Positions 18,480 through 27,102 of a stretch of 64,000 nt of DNA are shown piece by piece. This stretch comes from Planctomycetota bacterium (GTDB lineage Bacteria > Planctomycetota > UBA1135 > GCA-002686595), in the NCBI GenBank assembly GCA_016795325.1, contig JAEUHY010000017.1:1-64000 (forward strand), in the 5' to 3' direction. The number at the start of each line of letters is the position of its first letter. Within the stretch, counting starts at the first letter, position 1. A program made the translations under genes and the position numbers. The notes beneath the pieces are model-generated. The model saw only the letters and a program-made list of their open reading frames with translations, made no database searches and was not told where the DNA came from.

Positions 18480-20276
18480 ATGCGCACGCGTAAGCACCGC
18501 AACGTCGCCGCCACCGCACTCGCCGCCGCCAGCCTCGCGGCGCTCTCCAGCGCACAGAACCACATCCCCCACTTCTCCGTGACTTGGCAAGGGCCGACGG
18601 TCGGCGTCCCCGACTCGTTACTCGGCGCGCCGATCACCGAGGGCGACGTGCTCGTGGCGCCGGCCCCGGCGTTCACGCCCGGCTTCGGCCCGCTCGCCGC
18701 GCCGGCGGTGCGCTACAAGGCCGGCCCCGGCGCGCCCGCGCCGCACTTGGGCCTCGCGTTCCATCCGTTCTGCATGGGGCATCCCGGCGGCACGCCCTGC
18801 CGTGTCGAAGTCGACGCGCTGTGCGACGGACAGAGCTTGCTGCTGCAACAGAACGTGCCGGTGCGCACGATCTTCTTCTCGACGGACAAGTACGCGGTGG
18901 GCGGCGGACCGCTGGTGCCGCCGAACGTTCCGAGCGAAGCGCCGCTCGGTGAGTCCGCCGCCGATGTGATGGTGAACCTCGGCACGCCCGCGGGCCCCGC
19001 AGCCCCGTTTGCGTCGCCGCTTCCCGGACACAGCGCGGTGCTCGACGGCGATGGACAGCAGGGCGCGAGCGCGTTCCTCTACCGCGGCGTCGGATTGCAG
19101 GAACCGTCGATCCTCGCACCGGTGCTGCCCGACAGCGGCGACGACCTCGACGCACTGATGCTGCGCGACAACGCGGCGACGACGACGCCCTGGCCCGTGT
19201 TCGGCGTGTTCTTCTCGCTCGACGCGGCCTTCGCCGATCCGCTCACGGGCCTCCCGAACAGCGGCTCGGCCGCGGCGCACGGCTTTCAGCCCGCGGACAT
19301 CCTCAACACACCCGTTCCCGGCGGCGCGCCGGTCGTGTGGGCGCCGGCGCCGCTGCTCGGCCTCGACGTGTTCGGCGCGGGCACCGATGACCTCGACGCG
19401 CTGGTGATCTGCGAGAACTCCATCGGCGGATACCAGCCGGCGGGCTTCCCGTACGGCTGGAATCAGGCGCGCGACATGGTGCTGTTCTCCGTGCGCCGCG
19501 GCTCGGCGGTGATCGGCATGCCCGACAGCATCTTCGGCCTGCCGATCAGCGAAGGTGACATCCTCATTCCGCCGCCGCTGGGAAGCCTCAACCCGTTCCC
19601 GGGAATCTTCTTCGCCGCCGAGAACCTCGGCCTGGTCACCGCGCGCAATCTGCCCGGCGCGCGCAACGACGAGCTCGACGCGTGCGACATCGCGAGTGGG
19701 CCGCTGTACGACTGCAACGGCAACGGACGCGAGGACGCGCTCGACATCCGCTTCGGAACCTCGAGCGACGCCAACAACAACGGAATCCCCGACGAGTGCG
19801 AGCCGACGACGCTGATCACGCCGTTCTGCTTCTGCCCGGCGCCGCTGGGCCCGTGCGGCAACAACGACGCGAGCGCTGGCTGCCGGAACTCGACCGGCCA
19901 GGGAGCGCTGATGGGCGCGGCGGGTTCGACGAGCGTGGGCCTGGACAACCTCGTGCTCACCACGACGCAGATGCCGACCTTCAAGCAGTGCATCACGATC
20001 ATGAGCGCGACGCCGATCGCACCGCTGGTGTTCGGCGACGGACGGCGTTGCGTCGGCGGCACGCTGTCGCGCTTCGGCGTGCAGAACACCGGTCCGCTCG
20101 GCACGACGGCGATCGGCCCGGGGCTCTCCGCGTACTCGATCGCGAATTTCCCGGCGGTGAACTGGATCGTCGCGGGCTCGACCTTCGGCTTCCAAACCTG
20201 GTACCGCGACCCGACAGGGCCGTGCGGCGGACTTACCAACATTTCCAGCGCGATTCGCGCGACCTTCGTACCCTGA
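18480..20276 (+). CDS. Secreted repeat protein with Ca-binding-like motif and C-terminal WYRDP module
   Basis: A 598-residue exported protein with a signal peptide (about residues 1-25, cleaved near SSAQ). It contains an internal repeat: VGVPDSLLGAPITEGDVL near residue 40 is matched by IGMPDSIFGLPISEGDIL near residue 343, and a DDLDAL/DELDAC motif recurs near residues 220, 302 and 396. Residues ~411-442 carry the acidic Planctomycetes signature DCNGNGRED...NNNGIPDECE, which resembles calcium-binding repeats. The C-terminal ~150 residues begin with closely spaced cysteines (FCFCPAP...GPCG) and end in QTWYRDP...ISSA. The function is unknown; a surface or matrix protein is likely. The ATG at 18480 is chosen because the signal peptide starts there. 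Confidence 0.85.
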   Translation: MRTRKHRNVAATALAAASLAALSSAQNHIPHFSVTWQGPTVGVPDSLLGAPITEGDVLVAPAPAFTPGFGPLAAPAVRYKAGPGAPAPHLGLAFHPFCMGHPGGTPCRVEVDALCDGQSLLLQQNVPVRTIFFSTDKYAVGGGPLVPPNVPSEAPLGESAADVMVNLGTPAGPAAPFASPLPGHSAVLDGDGQQGASAFLYRGVGLQEPSILAPVLPDSGDDLDALMLRDNAATTTPWPVFGVFFSLDAAFADPLTGLPNSGSAAAHGFQPADILNTPVPGGAPVVWAPAPLLGLDVFGAGTDDLDALVICENSIGGYQPAGFPYGWNQARDMVLFSVRRGSAVIGMPDSIFGLPISEGDILIPPPLGSLNPFPGIFFAAENLGLVTARNLPGARNDELDACDIASGPLYDCNGNGREDALDIRFGTSSDANNNGIPDECEPTTLITPFCFCPAPLGPCGNNDASAGCRNSTGQGALMGAAGSTSVGLDNLVLTTTQMPTFKQCITIMSATPIAPLVFGDGRRCVGGTLSRFGVQNTGPLGTTAIGPGLSAYSIANFPAVNWIVAGSTFGFQTWYRDPTGPCGGLTNISSAIRATFVP

Positions 20277-20385
20277 CGCACTGACGAAACAGCCGGGCGG
20301 AACGGCGGGCGCGGGGCGGTCTGTAGTGGGCCGCCTCGCGCTATTTCTGCGCCAGAGGCTTCAGATCGTGCAGGTGCGCCCGCCG

Positions 20386-21207
20386 ATGAACGCCGCCCCC
20401 ATGAGGCTGATTCTGCGATCCGCGGTGCGTGAGCATCCGGGCGACCTCGTCGTGCACGAGGCGCGTTGGCTCGGCACGGTGATCTGGGCGTTGTTCAGCG
20501 CGCTGTCGCTCGCGTGGTGCGCCGCGCCGCTGGTGTGGGGCTGGAAGGCCGCCTTCGGGCTCGCGATCGGCCTGCCGTGCGCGGCCGTCGCCGCGTTGAT
20601 GCAGCGCGGAGTCGCGCGGGCCTGGACGAGCCAGTGGTGGATCATGCGCGCGCACCGCAGCGGTCTCGTGATCAGCCTGCGCAGCGCGCTCAACCGCGAC
20701 TTGCCGGTCGAGTGGGGCAACGTCGTGCAGCTCGAGCGGCACGACGTGCGCCGTGTGGTGGCGGAACGCATCGACGAGCGCGAACGCGTGGTGCAGCTCT
20801 CGTTCGAACTCGCGACGCCGGTTCCACCGGAAGTGCAGCGCTCGCTCGAGCGCGAACTCGATCCGCGCATGGGCGCGCGAACCCACTTCAACGTGCGGCT
20901 GGTGCGCGTCGAGCAGCCCGATGTGTTGAGCATCGTGTGGAGCGCGAGCTCAGCGCGGCTGGCGCCGGGTCTGCAGGCCACGCTGCGCGAGCTCGAGCGC
21001 CTGGGCTATCCCGTCGAGCGCGAAGTGCGCCGCGTTCCATCCAGGGGGACGCAGCTTGCGTCCGGCGAGCGCGACGTGCAGCTCGCGGAACTAGCCCGGA
21101 GCGGCGACAAGATCGAAGCGATCCGGCTGTGGCGCGAAACCCACGGCGGCAGCTTGCTCGAAGCCAAGCAGGCGATCGAACGGCTGGCGTCGCGCGACGC
21201 GGCCTGA
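20386..21207 (+). CDS. Hypothetical membrane protein with L7/L12-CTD-like tail
   Basis: A 273-residue protein with two adjacent hydrophobic segments near residues 28-75 (ALFSALSLAWCAAPLVWGW and FGLAIGLPCAAVAALM), followed by a cytoplasmic beta-rich region. The last ~40 residues (LARSGDKIEAIRLWRETHG then LLEAKQAIERL) closely resemble the C-terminal domain of ribosomal protein L7/L12, a small fold also found appended to unrelated membrane proteins. The start is uncertain: ATG codons at 20386 and 20401 are both possible. The gene precedes a sigma factor gene by 44 bp and may be cotranscribed with it. The function is not known. Confidence 0.75.
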   Translation: MNAAPMRLILRSAVREHPGDLVVHEARWLGTVIWALFSALSLAWCAAPLVWGWKAAFGLAIGLPCAAVAALMQRGVARAWTSQWWIMRAHRSGLVISLRSALNRDLPVEWGNVVQLERHDVRRVVAERIDERERVVQLSFELATPVPPEVQRSLERELDPRMGARTHFNVRLVRVEQPDVLSIVWSASSARLAPGLQATLRELERLGYPVEREVRRVPSRGTQLASGERDVQLAELARSGDKIEAIRLWRETHGGSLLEAKQAIERLASRDAA

Positions 21208-21251
21208 GCGCGGTTGTACGGCGCGGCTCCACGCTCCGTAAACTGCGCGCG

Positions 21252-21974
21252 ATGAGCGCTTCCGAGCGAGAACCGCGCGATTTCCAGCCGACGCGCTGGA
21301 GTTTGGTGCGACGTGCAGGCGCCGTGGACAGCGATGCGGCGCGCGAGGCGCTCGAGGAGCTGTGCCGCACGTGTTGGTTCCCGCTGTACGCCTTCGCGCG
21401 GCGCCGCGGCCTCGACGCCCACGCCGCCGAAGATTCCGTGCAGGGCTTCTTCGCCGAGTTGCTCGAGCGCCGCGACTTCGCCGAGCTCAGCCCCGAACGC
21501 GGCCGCTTCCGCTCCTTCCTGCTCGCGGCCCTTACCCATCACCTCTCGCGCCGCCGCGACCACGAGCGTGCTCTCAAACGCGGCGGCGGCCTGCGCGCGC
21601 TGTCGATCGACGTCGCCGAGGCCGACCAGCGCCTCGAACTCGTTGCGCGCGCGGAGGACAGCCCCGAACGAGCCTTCGAACGAGCCTGGGCGCGCGAGCT
21701 GCTGCAGCGCTGCATCGCCGAGCTGTCGCACGAGTACGCCGCCAGCGGCCGGCGCGCGGTGTTCGAAGCGCTCAAACGCACGCTCGAAGGCGAAACCTAC
21801 GAACCGGACGTCGTCGCCGCCGAACTCGGCCTCACGCCCGGCGCCGTCAAAGTCGCGGCGCACCGCCTCCGTCAACGCTTCGGCGAAGCGCTGCGCGCGC
21901 AGATCGCGCACACCGTCGCGGATCCAGCCGAGATCGAAGACGAGTTGCGCGAGCTCGTGCGCGCGCTGCGCTGA
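21252..21974 (+). CDS. ECF-type RNA polymerase sigma factor
   Basis: The 240-residue product belongs to a Planctomycetes-rich sigma factor group with a conserved FQPTRWSLV start. Region 2 shows WFPLYAFARRRGLDAHAAEDSVQGFFAELLER and RGRFRSFLLAALTHHL, then a KRGGGLRALSID linker. Region 4 shows VVAAELGLTPGAVKVAAHRLRQRFGEALR, and the tail is AEIEDELRELVRAL. Relatives are often encoded next to Ser/Thr kinases, but here the downstream neighbour is a convergent WD40 gene and the upstream neighbour a membrane protein. The ATG at 21252 is followed directly by the family's usual N-terminus, which supports the start. Confidence 0.88.
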   Translation: MSASEREPRDFQPTRWSLVRRAGAVDSDAAREALEELCRTCWFPLYAFARRRGLDAHAAEDSVQGFFAELLERRDFAELSPERGRFRSFLLAALTHHLSRRRDHERALKRGGGLRALSIDVAEADQRLELVARAEDSPERAFERAWARELLQRCIAELSHEYAASGRRAVFEALKRTLEGETYEPDVVAAELGLTPGAVKVAAHRLRQRFGEALRAQIAHTVADPAEIEDELRELVRALR

Positions 21975-22070
21975 GCGCCCAATCGTTCAGCCCGTGCGGC
22001 GCATCGCTCGCGACACCCCTCCGAGCTCACGGAGTCGTTCGAATGGCCGCGCTGCACCTCTCCGGGCGGC

Positions 22071-23096
22071 CTACTTCTTGTCGCCCGCCTTCGTTCGAGT
22101 CGCGAGCTCCCACAGCTTGACCGACTTGTCGACGCTGCCCGAAGCGAGCCAGTTCCCGTCCGGGCTGAACGCCACGCCCCGAACCGGGCTCGCGTGCCCT
22201 GTCAACGTGCGCAACTCTGCTCCGCTCGCGGCGTCCCACACCTTCACCGTGTTGTCGAAGCACGCCGACGCCAACCTTTTTCCATCTGGGCTGAAGGAGA
22301 GGCAATTGATCTCGCTGGCGTGCCCGCTCAGCGTGAGCAAGTCCGCCCCGCTGGCGGCATCCCACAACTTCACGACCTTGTCGCCGCCCGCTGACGCCAC
22401 ACGCTTTCCGTCCGGGCTGAACGCGACGCACATGACGTAACTCGCGTGCCCCTTCAGCGTGTGCACGACCGCGCCGCTCGCGGCGTCCCACACTCTCACG
22501 GTCTGATCGAGGCACGCGGACGCGATCTGCTTCCCGTCCGGGCTGAACGCGACGCTCCACACTTCCCCGACGTGCCCGGTCAGCGTGAGCAGTTCCGCGC
22601 CAGTCGTGGCATCCCACAGCTTCAGCGTTTGGTCGGAGCTGGCCGAGACCAGTCGCTTCCCGTCCGGGCTGAAGTCCGCGCAATACACCCCCATGGTGTG
22701 GCCTTGCAGCGTGAGCGACTCCGCTCCGGTCGTGGCGTCCCAGAGCTTGATGGTCTTGTCAAAGCTCGTCGACGCGACCTGCTTCCCGTCCGGGCTGAAC
22801 GTCACGCACGCGACAACGTGGGCGTGTCCCTTCAACGTGAGCGACTCCACTCCACTGGCTGTGTCCCAGAGCTTGACGGTCTTGTCTGAGCTCGAGGACG
22901 CCAGTCGCTTTCCGTCCGGACTGAAAGCGACGCTGTACACGCGGTTGGCGTGCCCGTTCAACGTGCGCGGCTCGTCAGTAGCTGACTGCGCTACGGCGAG
23001 AGCCATGCACGCGACAACAACACACGACACGGCCGAAACCCTCGCGGTCCACGCTTCCGCGCAAGGCCGTCGTTCATCTGACCAAGTGCCTCTCAT
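22071..23096 (-). CDS. Secreted seven-repeat WD40 beta-propeller protein
   Basis: A 341-residue protein made of seven WD40 repeats, each about 42 residues and ending in (V/I)(K/R)(L/V)W(D/E), with a GHxxxVxxVxFSPDGKxxAS core. Seven repeats would close a single propeller. The N-terminus is basic and then hydrophobic (VSAVSCVVVACMALAVAQS), consistent with export or membrane anchoring. WD40 proteins of this type are protein-interaction platforms; no enzymatic motif is visible. The ATG at 23096 is preferred over one 17 codons upstream because it gives a sensible signal sequence. The strong repeat similarity suggests recent repeat expansion or homogenisation. Confidence 0.88.
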   Translation of the reverse strand: MRGTWSDERRPCAEAWTARVSAVSCVVVACMALAVAQSATDEPRTLNGHANRVYSVAFSPDGKRLASSSSDKTVKLWDTASGVESLTLKGHAHVVACVTFSPDGKQVASTSFDKTIKLWDATTGAESLTLQGHTMGVYCADFSPDGKRLVSASSDQTLKLWDATTGAELLTLTGHVGEVWSVAFSPDGKQIASACLDQTVRVWDAASGAVVHTLKGHASYVMCVAFSPDGKRVASAGGDKVVKLWDAASGADLLTLSGHASEINCLSFSPDGKRLASACFDNTVKVWDAASGAELRTLTGHASPVRGVAFSPDGNWLASGSVDKSVKLWELATRTKAGDKK

Positions 23097-23353
23097 GTCG
23101 AGCCGTCCTTCAGTTCCGCAGTTCTGCGGTGCTTGCCAGGAAGTCACCGCGTGGAGCTTGTCAGCAGGCTCGACAGCTTAAACAGCAGAAGGCTTGACGC
23201 GTCCGAGCGTTCGCCGTCGGCCCGGTCGCGTTGCACTGCAGCGGTGCGCGCACACGCTCGGGAGCGGAATGGGTTGCGCGAGCAGATGCTCCGCACGCTG
23301 GCCAGGCGCACGCAAGTGAAGCCCCGGTCGCGACCATCGGCCCGTTGCCCCCC

Positions 23354-25351
23354 TCAACGCCAGTCCAAGTCGCGAACACGCTCCTCCGCGCCGACGACAC
23401 ATTCGGCGGGCGCGCCCGCGCGAACGCTCGTCTGCTTGCGGTAGATGCGCTCCACGTCGGCCCGGGACGGCGTCTCGGCGAACACTCGGATGGTCCACTC
23501 GTACTCCCCCGGCTCGACCCAGGGGAACTCGCAGCGGTTGTCCGCGTGCGCAACGACTTCGTCCGCAGCGGGCGAGGAAGGACGATAGTAGAGCGGCTCG
23601 AGCGCGCCCTCACGGTCGAGACGCCGGCCGCGAAACTCGACCCGCTCGCGGCGCGTGCCCGGCGGCGACGGCGGCCACTCGAACGCCAGTCGCCCGCACT
23701 TCACGTCGACTTGAACGCGCTCGTCGGAGTTCGGATAGATCTGCACCGCGCTGCGCAGCTTCGCGAGGGGCATGCCGCTGGGTGCGGTGATGCACACGTC
23801 GTGCATGCCAATGGCTCTCGCGCGTCCCCGCACCACGCCGTTCGCATCCGTCGCGCCCAGACGCTTCGCGCTGCGAAACAGATCCGTGGGTTGCACACTC
23901 ACGATCACCCCGGCCGCGGGACGTCCGTCGAGAAGCACGTCGACGCGAACCGTCCCGGCGCCATCCTCGCTGAGGTCGACCTCGAGCTCGTACTCCTGAC
24001 CGGGGGCGAGGTCGAAGTGCGTCGTCGGAACGTCCAGGCCGGCGCCACGGAGCGTGCGCCAGTCGACGGATAGGTGCGCGCGCCCTGCAGGTACGTCCTG
24101 CAACAAGAAGCGTCCCTCCGCATCGGCTGTGGCATGCCGCGTCACATCGAACACCGACACATCCACGCGGACCCCTTCTGCGCTCTCGCCGGCCGGCGCG
24201 ACCAGCCGGCCGCGGACCGAGCCCGCGCGCCGCAGCTCGAGCGCGCCGAGATCGACGGGCAGGCCCTCGCGGACGGCGATGGGCTCCACGGAGAGTCTGT
24301 CGCCGCGCTCGGTGAGGATCTCCAACCGATGGTCGCCGTCGAAGAGCGAGTCGAACTCAAACGCGCCGCCCGAGTCCGAGCGCGACTTGCGCTCGGTCTC
24401 GTCGATCCAGAAGGGGTAGTAGATCCCGTACCCGTCGACCCAGTAGGCATCGGCCTCTTGCCCGAACTCGGCCAACGTAGTCTCACGCAGGATCACTTGA
24501 GCTCCGGCCACAGGCTGACCTTCGAGGGTCACGACTCCGCGCACGCGGCGTCCGGCGGTCATCCGCACGACGCAGCGCCGCGAGTCGGGCGGGTCGAACA
24601 CGATCTCGCCGCGCGCTGTGATGTAGCCCGGCGCGGTCACGACGAAGGTGTGCCGCCGCGGGTCGGCTTCGCACTCGAATTCGCCGTTCGGCAGGCGCAA
24701 CGAGTACAGGGGCATGGGACCGGATCTGTGCTGCTCGGGCACTGTCGCGCGGGCTTCGAGCCGCAACGAGAACTGCGGCAGCGCGAGCCCGCTCACTCGG
24801 TCCACGACCGCAAAGCTCACGCGCGGCCGCTGGAACACGAAGCGCACGTCCTCAGCGCCAGCTGCGTACCAGAGCTCGGAGTTCGCCGGCGCCGCGCCGT
24901 CGGAGGCGGGCACGTACCCATGGGCCTCGACTTCGAAGCGGTGCGGCACGGCGTGCTCGAGAGCCACGTCGAAACGACCGAGGACGTTGGTACGCGCGAG
25001 CACAGAACCCTCGCGGCCCTGCGGCCAAGCAGTGAGCAACGCGTCCGCGATGGCTTGTTCGCGTTCGTCGACCACCACGCCGGAGATCGTCGCGCGCCGA
25101 GCGAACGCCGATCCCTGCGCCGGCCCGTCTCTGCGCTCGAGCGCGGACTCGCCTGCGGGATCCGTGCGCCGACCTCCGACGCCCGAACTCGACGCCGTTG
25201 CGTCGACAGAGTCGGAGCGCGGCTGGCGCGATCGGCACGCAGCCGCGCCTGTGACGACCGCGAGCAGCAGCAGCCAAGCGCGCACAGCGCTCGAGGACGC
25301 GCGGCAGAGAATGGAGTGACGAGTTCGTTGGGGCGAACGTAGGCGTGCCAT
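23354..25351 (-). CDS. Lipoprotein with carboxypeptidase-regulatory-like beta domains
   Basis: A 665-residue exported protein. The N-terminus has a hydrophobic stretch (AWLLLLAVVTGAAAC) ending in a lipobox, so Cys39 is the probable lipidated residue. The remainder is beta-rich and contains several CarboxypepD_reg-like (Ig-like) units: ATISGVVVDEREQAIADALL, VRGVVTLEGQPVAGAQVIL and VRGRLVAPAGESAEGVRVDV each start a unit with the typical G(V/R)V...G.P..GA pattern. A DLAPGQEYELEVDLSEDG unit follows. No catalytic residues are seen. It resembles the gene product at 52.7-54.1 kb in architecture. A structural or carbohydrate-surface role is likely, but the function is unknown. Confidence 0.82.
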   Translation of the reverse strand: MARLRSPQRTRHSILCRASSSAVRAWLLLLAVVTGAAACRSRQPRSDSVDATASSSGVGGRRTDPAGESALERRDGPAQGSAFARRATISGVVVDEREQAIADALLTAWPQGREGSVLARTNVLGRFDVALEHAVPHRFEVEAHGYVPASDGAAPANSELWYAAGAEDVRFVFQRPRVSFAVVDRVSGLALPQFSLRLEARATVPEQHRSGPMPLYSLRLPNGEFECEADPRRHTFVVTAPGYITARGEIVFDPPDSRRCVVRMTAGRRVRGVVTLEGQPVAGAQVILRETTLAEFGQEADAYWVDGYGIYYPFWIDETERKSRSDSGGAFEFDSLFDGDHRLEILTERGDRLSVEPIAVREGLPVDLGALELRRAGSVRGRLVAPAGESAEGVRVDVSVFDVTRHATADAEGRFLLQDVPAGRAHLSVDWRTLRGAGLDVPTTHFDLAPGQEYELEVDLSEDGAGTVRVDVLLDGRPAAGVIVSVQPTDLFRSAKRLGATDANGVVRGRARAIGMHDVCITAPSGMPLAKLRSAVQIYPNSDERVQVDVKCGRLAFEWPPSPPGTRRERVEFRGRRLDREGALEPLYYRPSSPAADEVVAHADNRCEFPWVEPGEYEWTIRVFAETPSRADVERIYRKQTSVRAGAPAECVVGAEERVRDLDWR

Positions 25352-25585
25352 GGGGTGCGCGCCTGGGGGGATCGGTGCGACGCCCGCGCAGTGCGGAACT
25401 TCCCACTTTTTTCAGAGAACGCGCCTGCCATGCGGGTCGCGCGCCTGGAGAACTTGGGCGTTCGCGCATTCAAGCCCACGCGAAGAAGCGGCACGCGCAG
25501 TCGACTGGCGATCGACGAGTTCGAGTGGCCTCGAAGCTCTTGGTCGTCGCGCAGCGGCCTCACGACGCCGCGCGACGCAGCTGGA

Positions 25586-25750
25586 CTAGTGGGCTGATTC
25601 AAAATTTCGCCGCGTATCTCAGGCGCCTCACCGCCCCCCGCTGCGTTGCTCCGGTTCGGCGACCTATTCAGGTCGCCTGGAATCCTCGCGCCTTGCAGGG
25701 AGCGCCGAATCACCTGACATCTGCGGCGGACTTTCGAATCAACCCACTAG
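25586..25750. mobile_element. 157-bp MITE-like element with CTAG target duplication
   Basis: Positions 25590-25746 form a unit whose ends are imperfect inverted repeats: 24 bp starting TGGGCTGATTC on the left and TGGGTTGATTC on the right strand, with 20 of 24 bases matching and weaker inverted similarity continuing about 20 bp further in. Both ends are flanked by CTAG (25586-25589 and 25747-25750), a likely 4-bp target-site duplication as produced by some IS5-group elements. An internal hairpin (GGCGACCT/AGGTCGCC with loop ATTC) is near the middle. No transposase is encoded, so it would be non-autonomous. The right CTAG overlaps the TAG stop codon of the neighbouring gene. Confidence 0.75.
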
Positions 25751-26982
25751 AACGCGTCGTCGACGATCACGAGCGGACGGCACTCACCGGCGAAGGCGCC
25801 TCCGGTGGGCGAGCGCACGAGCGCCTGGACGAACCAGGTCTGCGACTCCACGCCCGGCGGCAACGTCGGCAGTTGCAAGCTGAGCGTCGTCGATCCCGAA
25901 GGCAGCGCGCCGAGGGGTGTGCGCACTTCGTAGGGCCCCTTCACGAGGATGGGGCCGTTGTAGGCGGCGTTCGAAGTGTGCGCTGCGTTTTGCGACGCGA
26001 ACAGGAATCCCACGGCGCCCGGAGCGCTCGCGACCATGACGTTCACCGTCGTCGTCTCGCGGGCGACGCGCGGAAGCTCGAGTTGCGTGACCGGCCCCGC
26101 GAGTGTCGCAACGGGCCCCACCAGTGCGACGCCGTCGTCGCCTTCGACACACAGGATGCAGAAGCACGGGCCACCCGCCGCGCCGTTGCCCTTCGTGAAC
26201 GTGGAGGCGATCGCGCGCGCGCTCAACGGCGCTTGAACGACCAACCCGTTGCCGCCGGCGCCGCCGAACATGCACGTACCAGACCCGACGCCGCCTTGCC
26301 CGCCGCGAAAAACCGACAGCGCGGCGTGGAAACGGCCGCCCGACAACGCAGCGGCATCGCCACCCGCTTGCCCGTCGGACACGGAGGCGGCATCGAGTCC
26401 GCTGGCGCCGCGCAGTTGACTCGCGTAGAGCGCGACCACACCGCCGCTCGACGTCAGACCAGAACCTGCTCGAAGCGTAGACAACGAGTTGGACCACGTG
26501 GCCGGGCTTCCGCCGCGGAAGACACACTCGGTGGCGACGAAGTCCGGGGCGCCCTGGAGCGTCGCTCCGTGACCGAGTTCACGCCCCAGGAAGATGCAAC
26601 GATCGAGCCGGACGGCGCCTGCGGTGCTATCCACCGCGAGGGCGCGGCCCGTGTTCGGCCCGGTCCATGCTTCCCCCTGAACCTTCATGCCGGACAGCAC
26701 GACGCGCTGGCCGGCGCCGACATTCGCGATGCGTACACCGCCGTCGAGCAGCGGCTCGCCCGGTCCGTCGGCCGCCAAGGTGAGGCCCTTGCCGTCGATC
26801 GTGGCGCCGCCCGGGTAAACGCCGGCTTGGATAAGCAACGTGTCGCCGCTCTGGGCGCCGTTCACGACGGCCTGCAGGTTCATTCCATTCACGACCACGT
26901 GCACGGCCCCGACTTGGGCAGGGGCGTTGAGCGCAAACACGGCCAAAGCGATCGACGAGAACAAGACGCTGCGACACAGCAT
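25747..26982 (-). CDS. Secreted parallel beta-helix-like protein
   Basis: A 411-residue exported protein with a signal peptide (LCRSVLFSSIALAVFALNAPAQ). The start at 26982 is well supported by an AGGAGG ribosome-binding site 6 bases upstream. The body, from ALQ/QSGDTLLIQAGVYPGG onward, shows the short repeated strands typical of right-handed beta-helix (pectin-lyase fold) proteins: DGGVRIANV, VVLSGMKVQGE, VRLDRCIFLG, FVATECVFRGG. The C-terminal ~100 residues are a separate beta domain ending QTWFVQALVRSPTG...LVIVDDAF, weakly like the closing module of other secreted proteins here. No catalytic residues are recognised. A MITE-like element lies exactly at its stop codon. Confidence 0.8.
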   Translation of the reverse strand: MLCRSVLFSSIALAVFALNAPAQVGAVHVVVNGMNLQAVVNGAQSGDTLLIQAGVYPGGATIDGKGLTLAADGPGEPLLDGGVRIANVGAGQRVVLSGMKVQGEAWTGPNTGRALAVDSTAGAVRLDRCIFLGRELGHGATLQGAPDFVATECVFRGGSPATWSNSLSTLRAGSGLTSSGGVVALYASQLRGASGLDAASVSDGQAGGDAAALSGGRFHAALSVFRGGQGGVGSGTCMFGGAGGNGLVVQAPLSARAIASTFTKGNGAAGGPCFCILCVEGDDGVALVGPVATLAGPVTQLELPRVARETTTVNVMVASAPGAVGFLFASQNAAHTSNAAYNGPILVKGPYEVRTPLGALPSGSTTLSLQLPTLPPGVESQTWFVQALVRSPTGGAFAGECRPLVIVDDAF

Positions 26983-27102
26983 GAAGGCCTCCTGGGTTAC
27001 CCCTAGGGATGCCGAGGTCGCACAGCCCGGTTCAGCCGTTCGTTCGAAATCCGCGGAGGTCACGCGCTCGACCACGTCACGGGGAACTTCACCGCGACTC
27101 GC

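Noticed and set aside
23097..23353. Possible small gene between the WD40 and lipoprotein genes
   Set aside because: Short frames on both strands lack a start signal and any recognisable motif; the stretch appears to be promoter or spacer for the WD40 gene.
25345..27006. A 553-residue plus-strand frame spanning the MITE-like element and the beta-helix gene
   Set aside because: It is antisense to a well-supported gene with a signal peptide and AGGAGG site and reads through the inverted-repeat element, so it is a chance frame.
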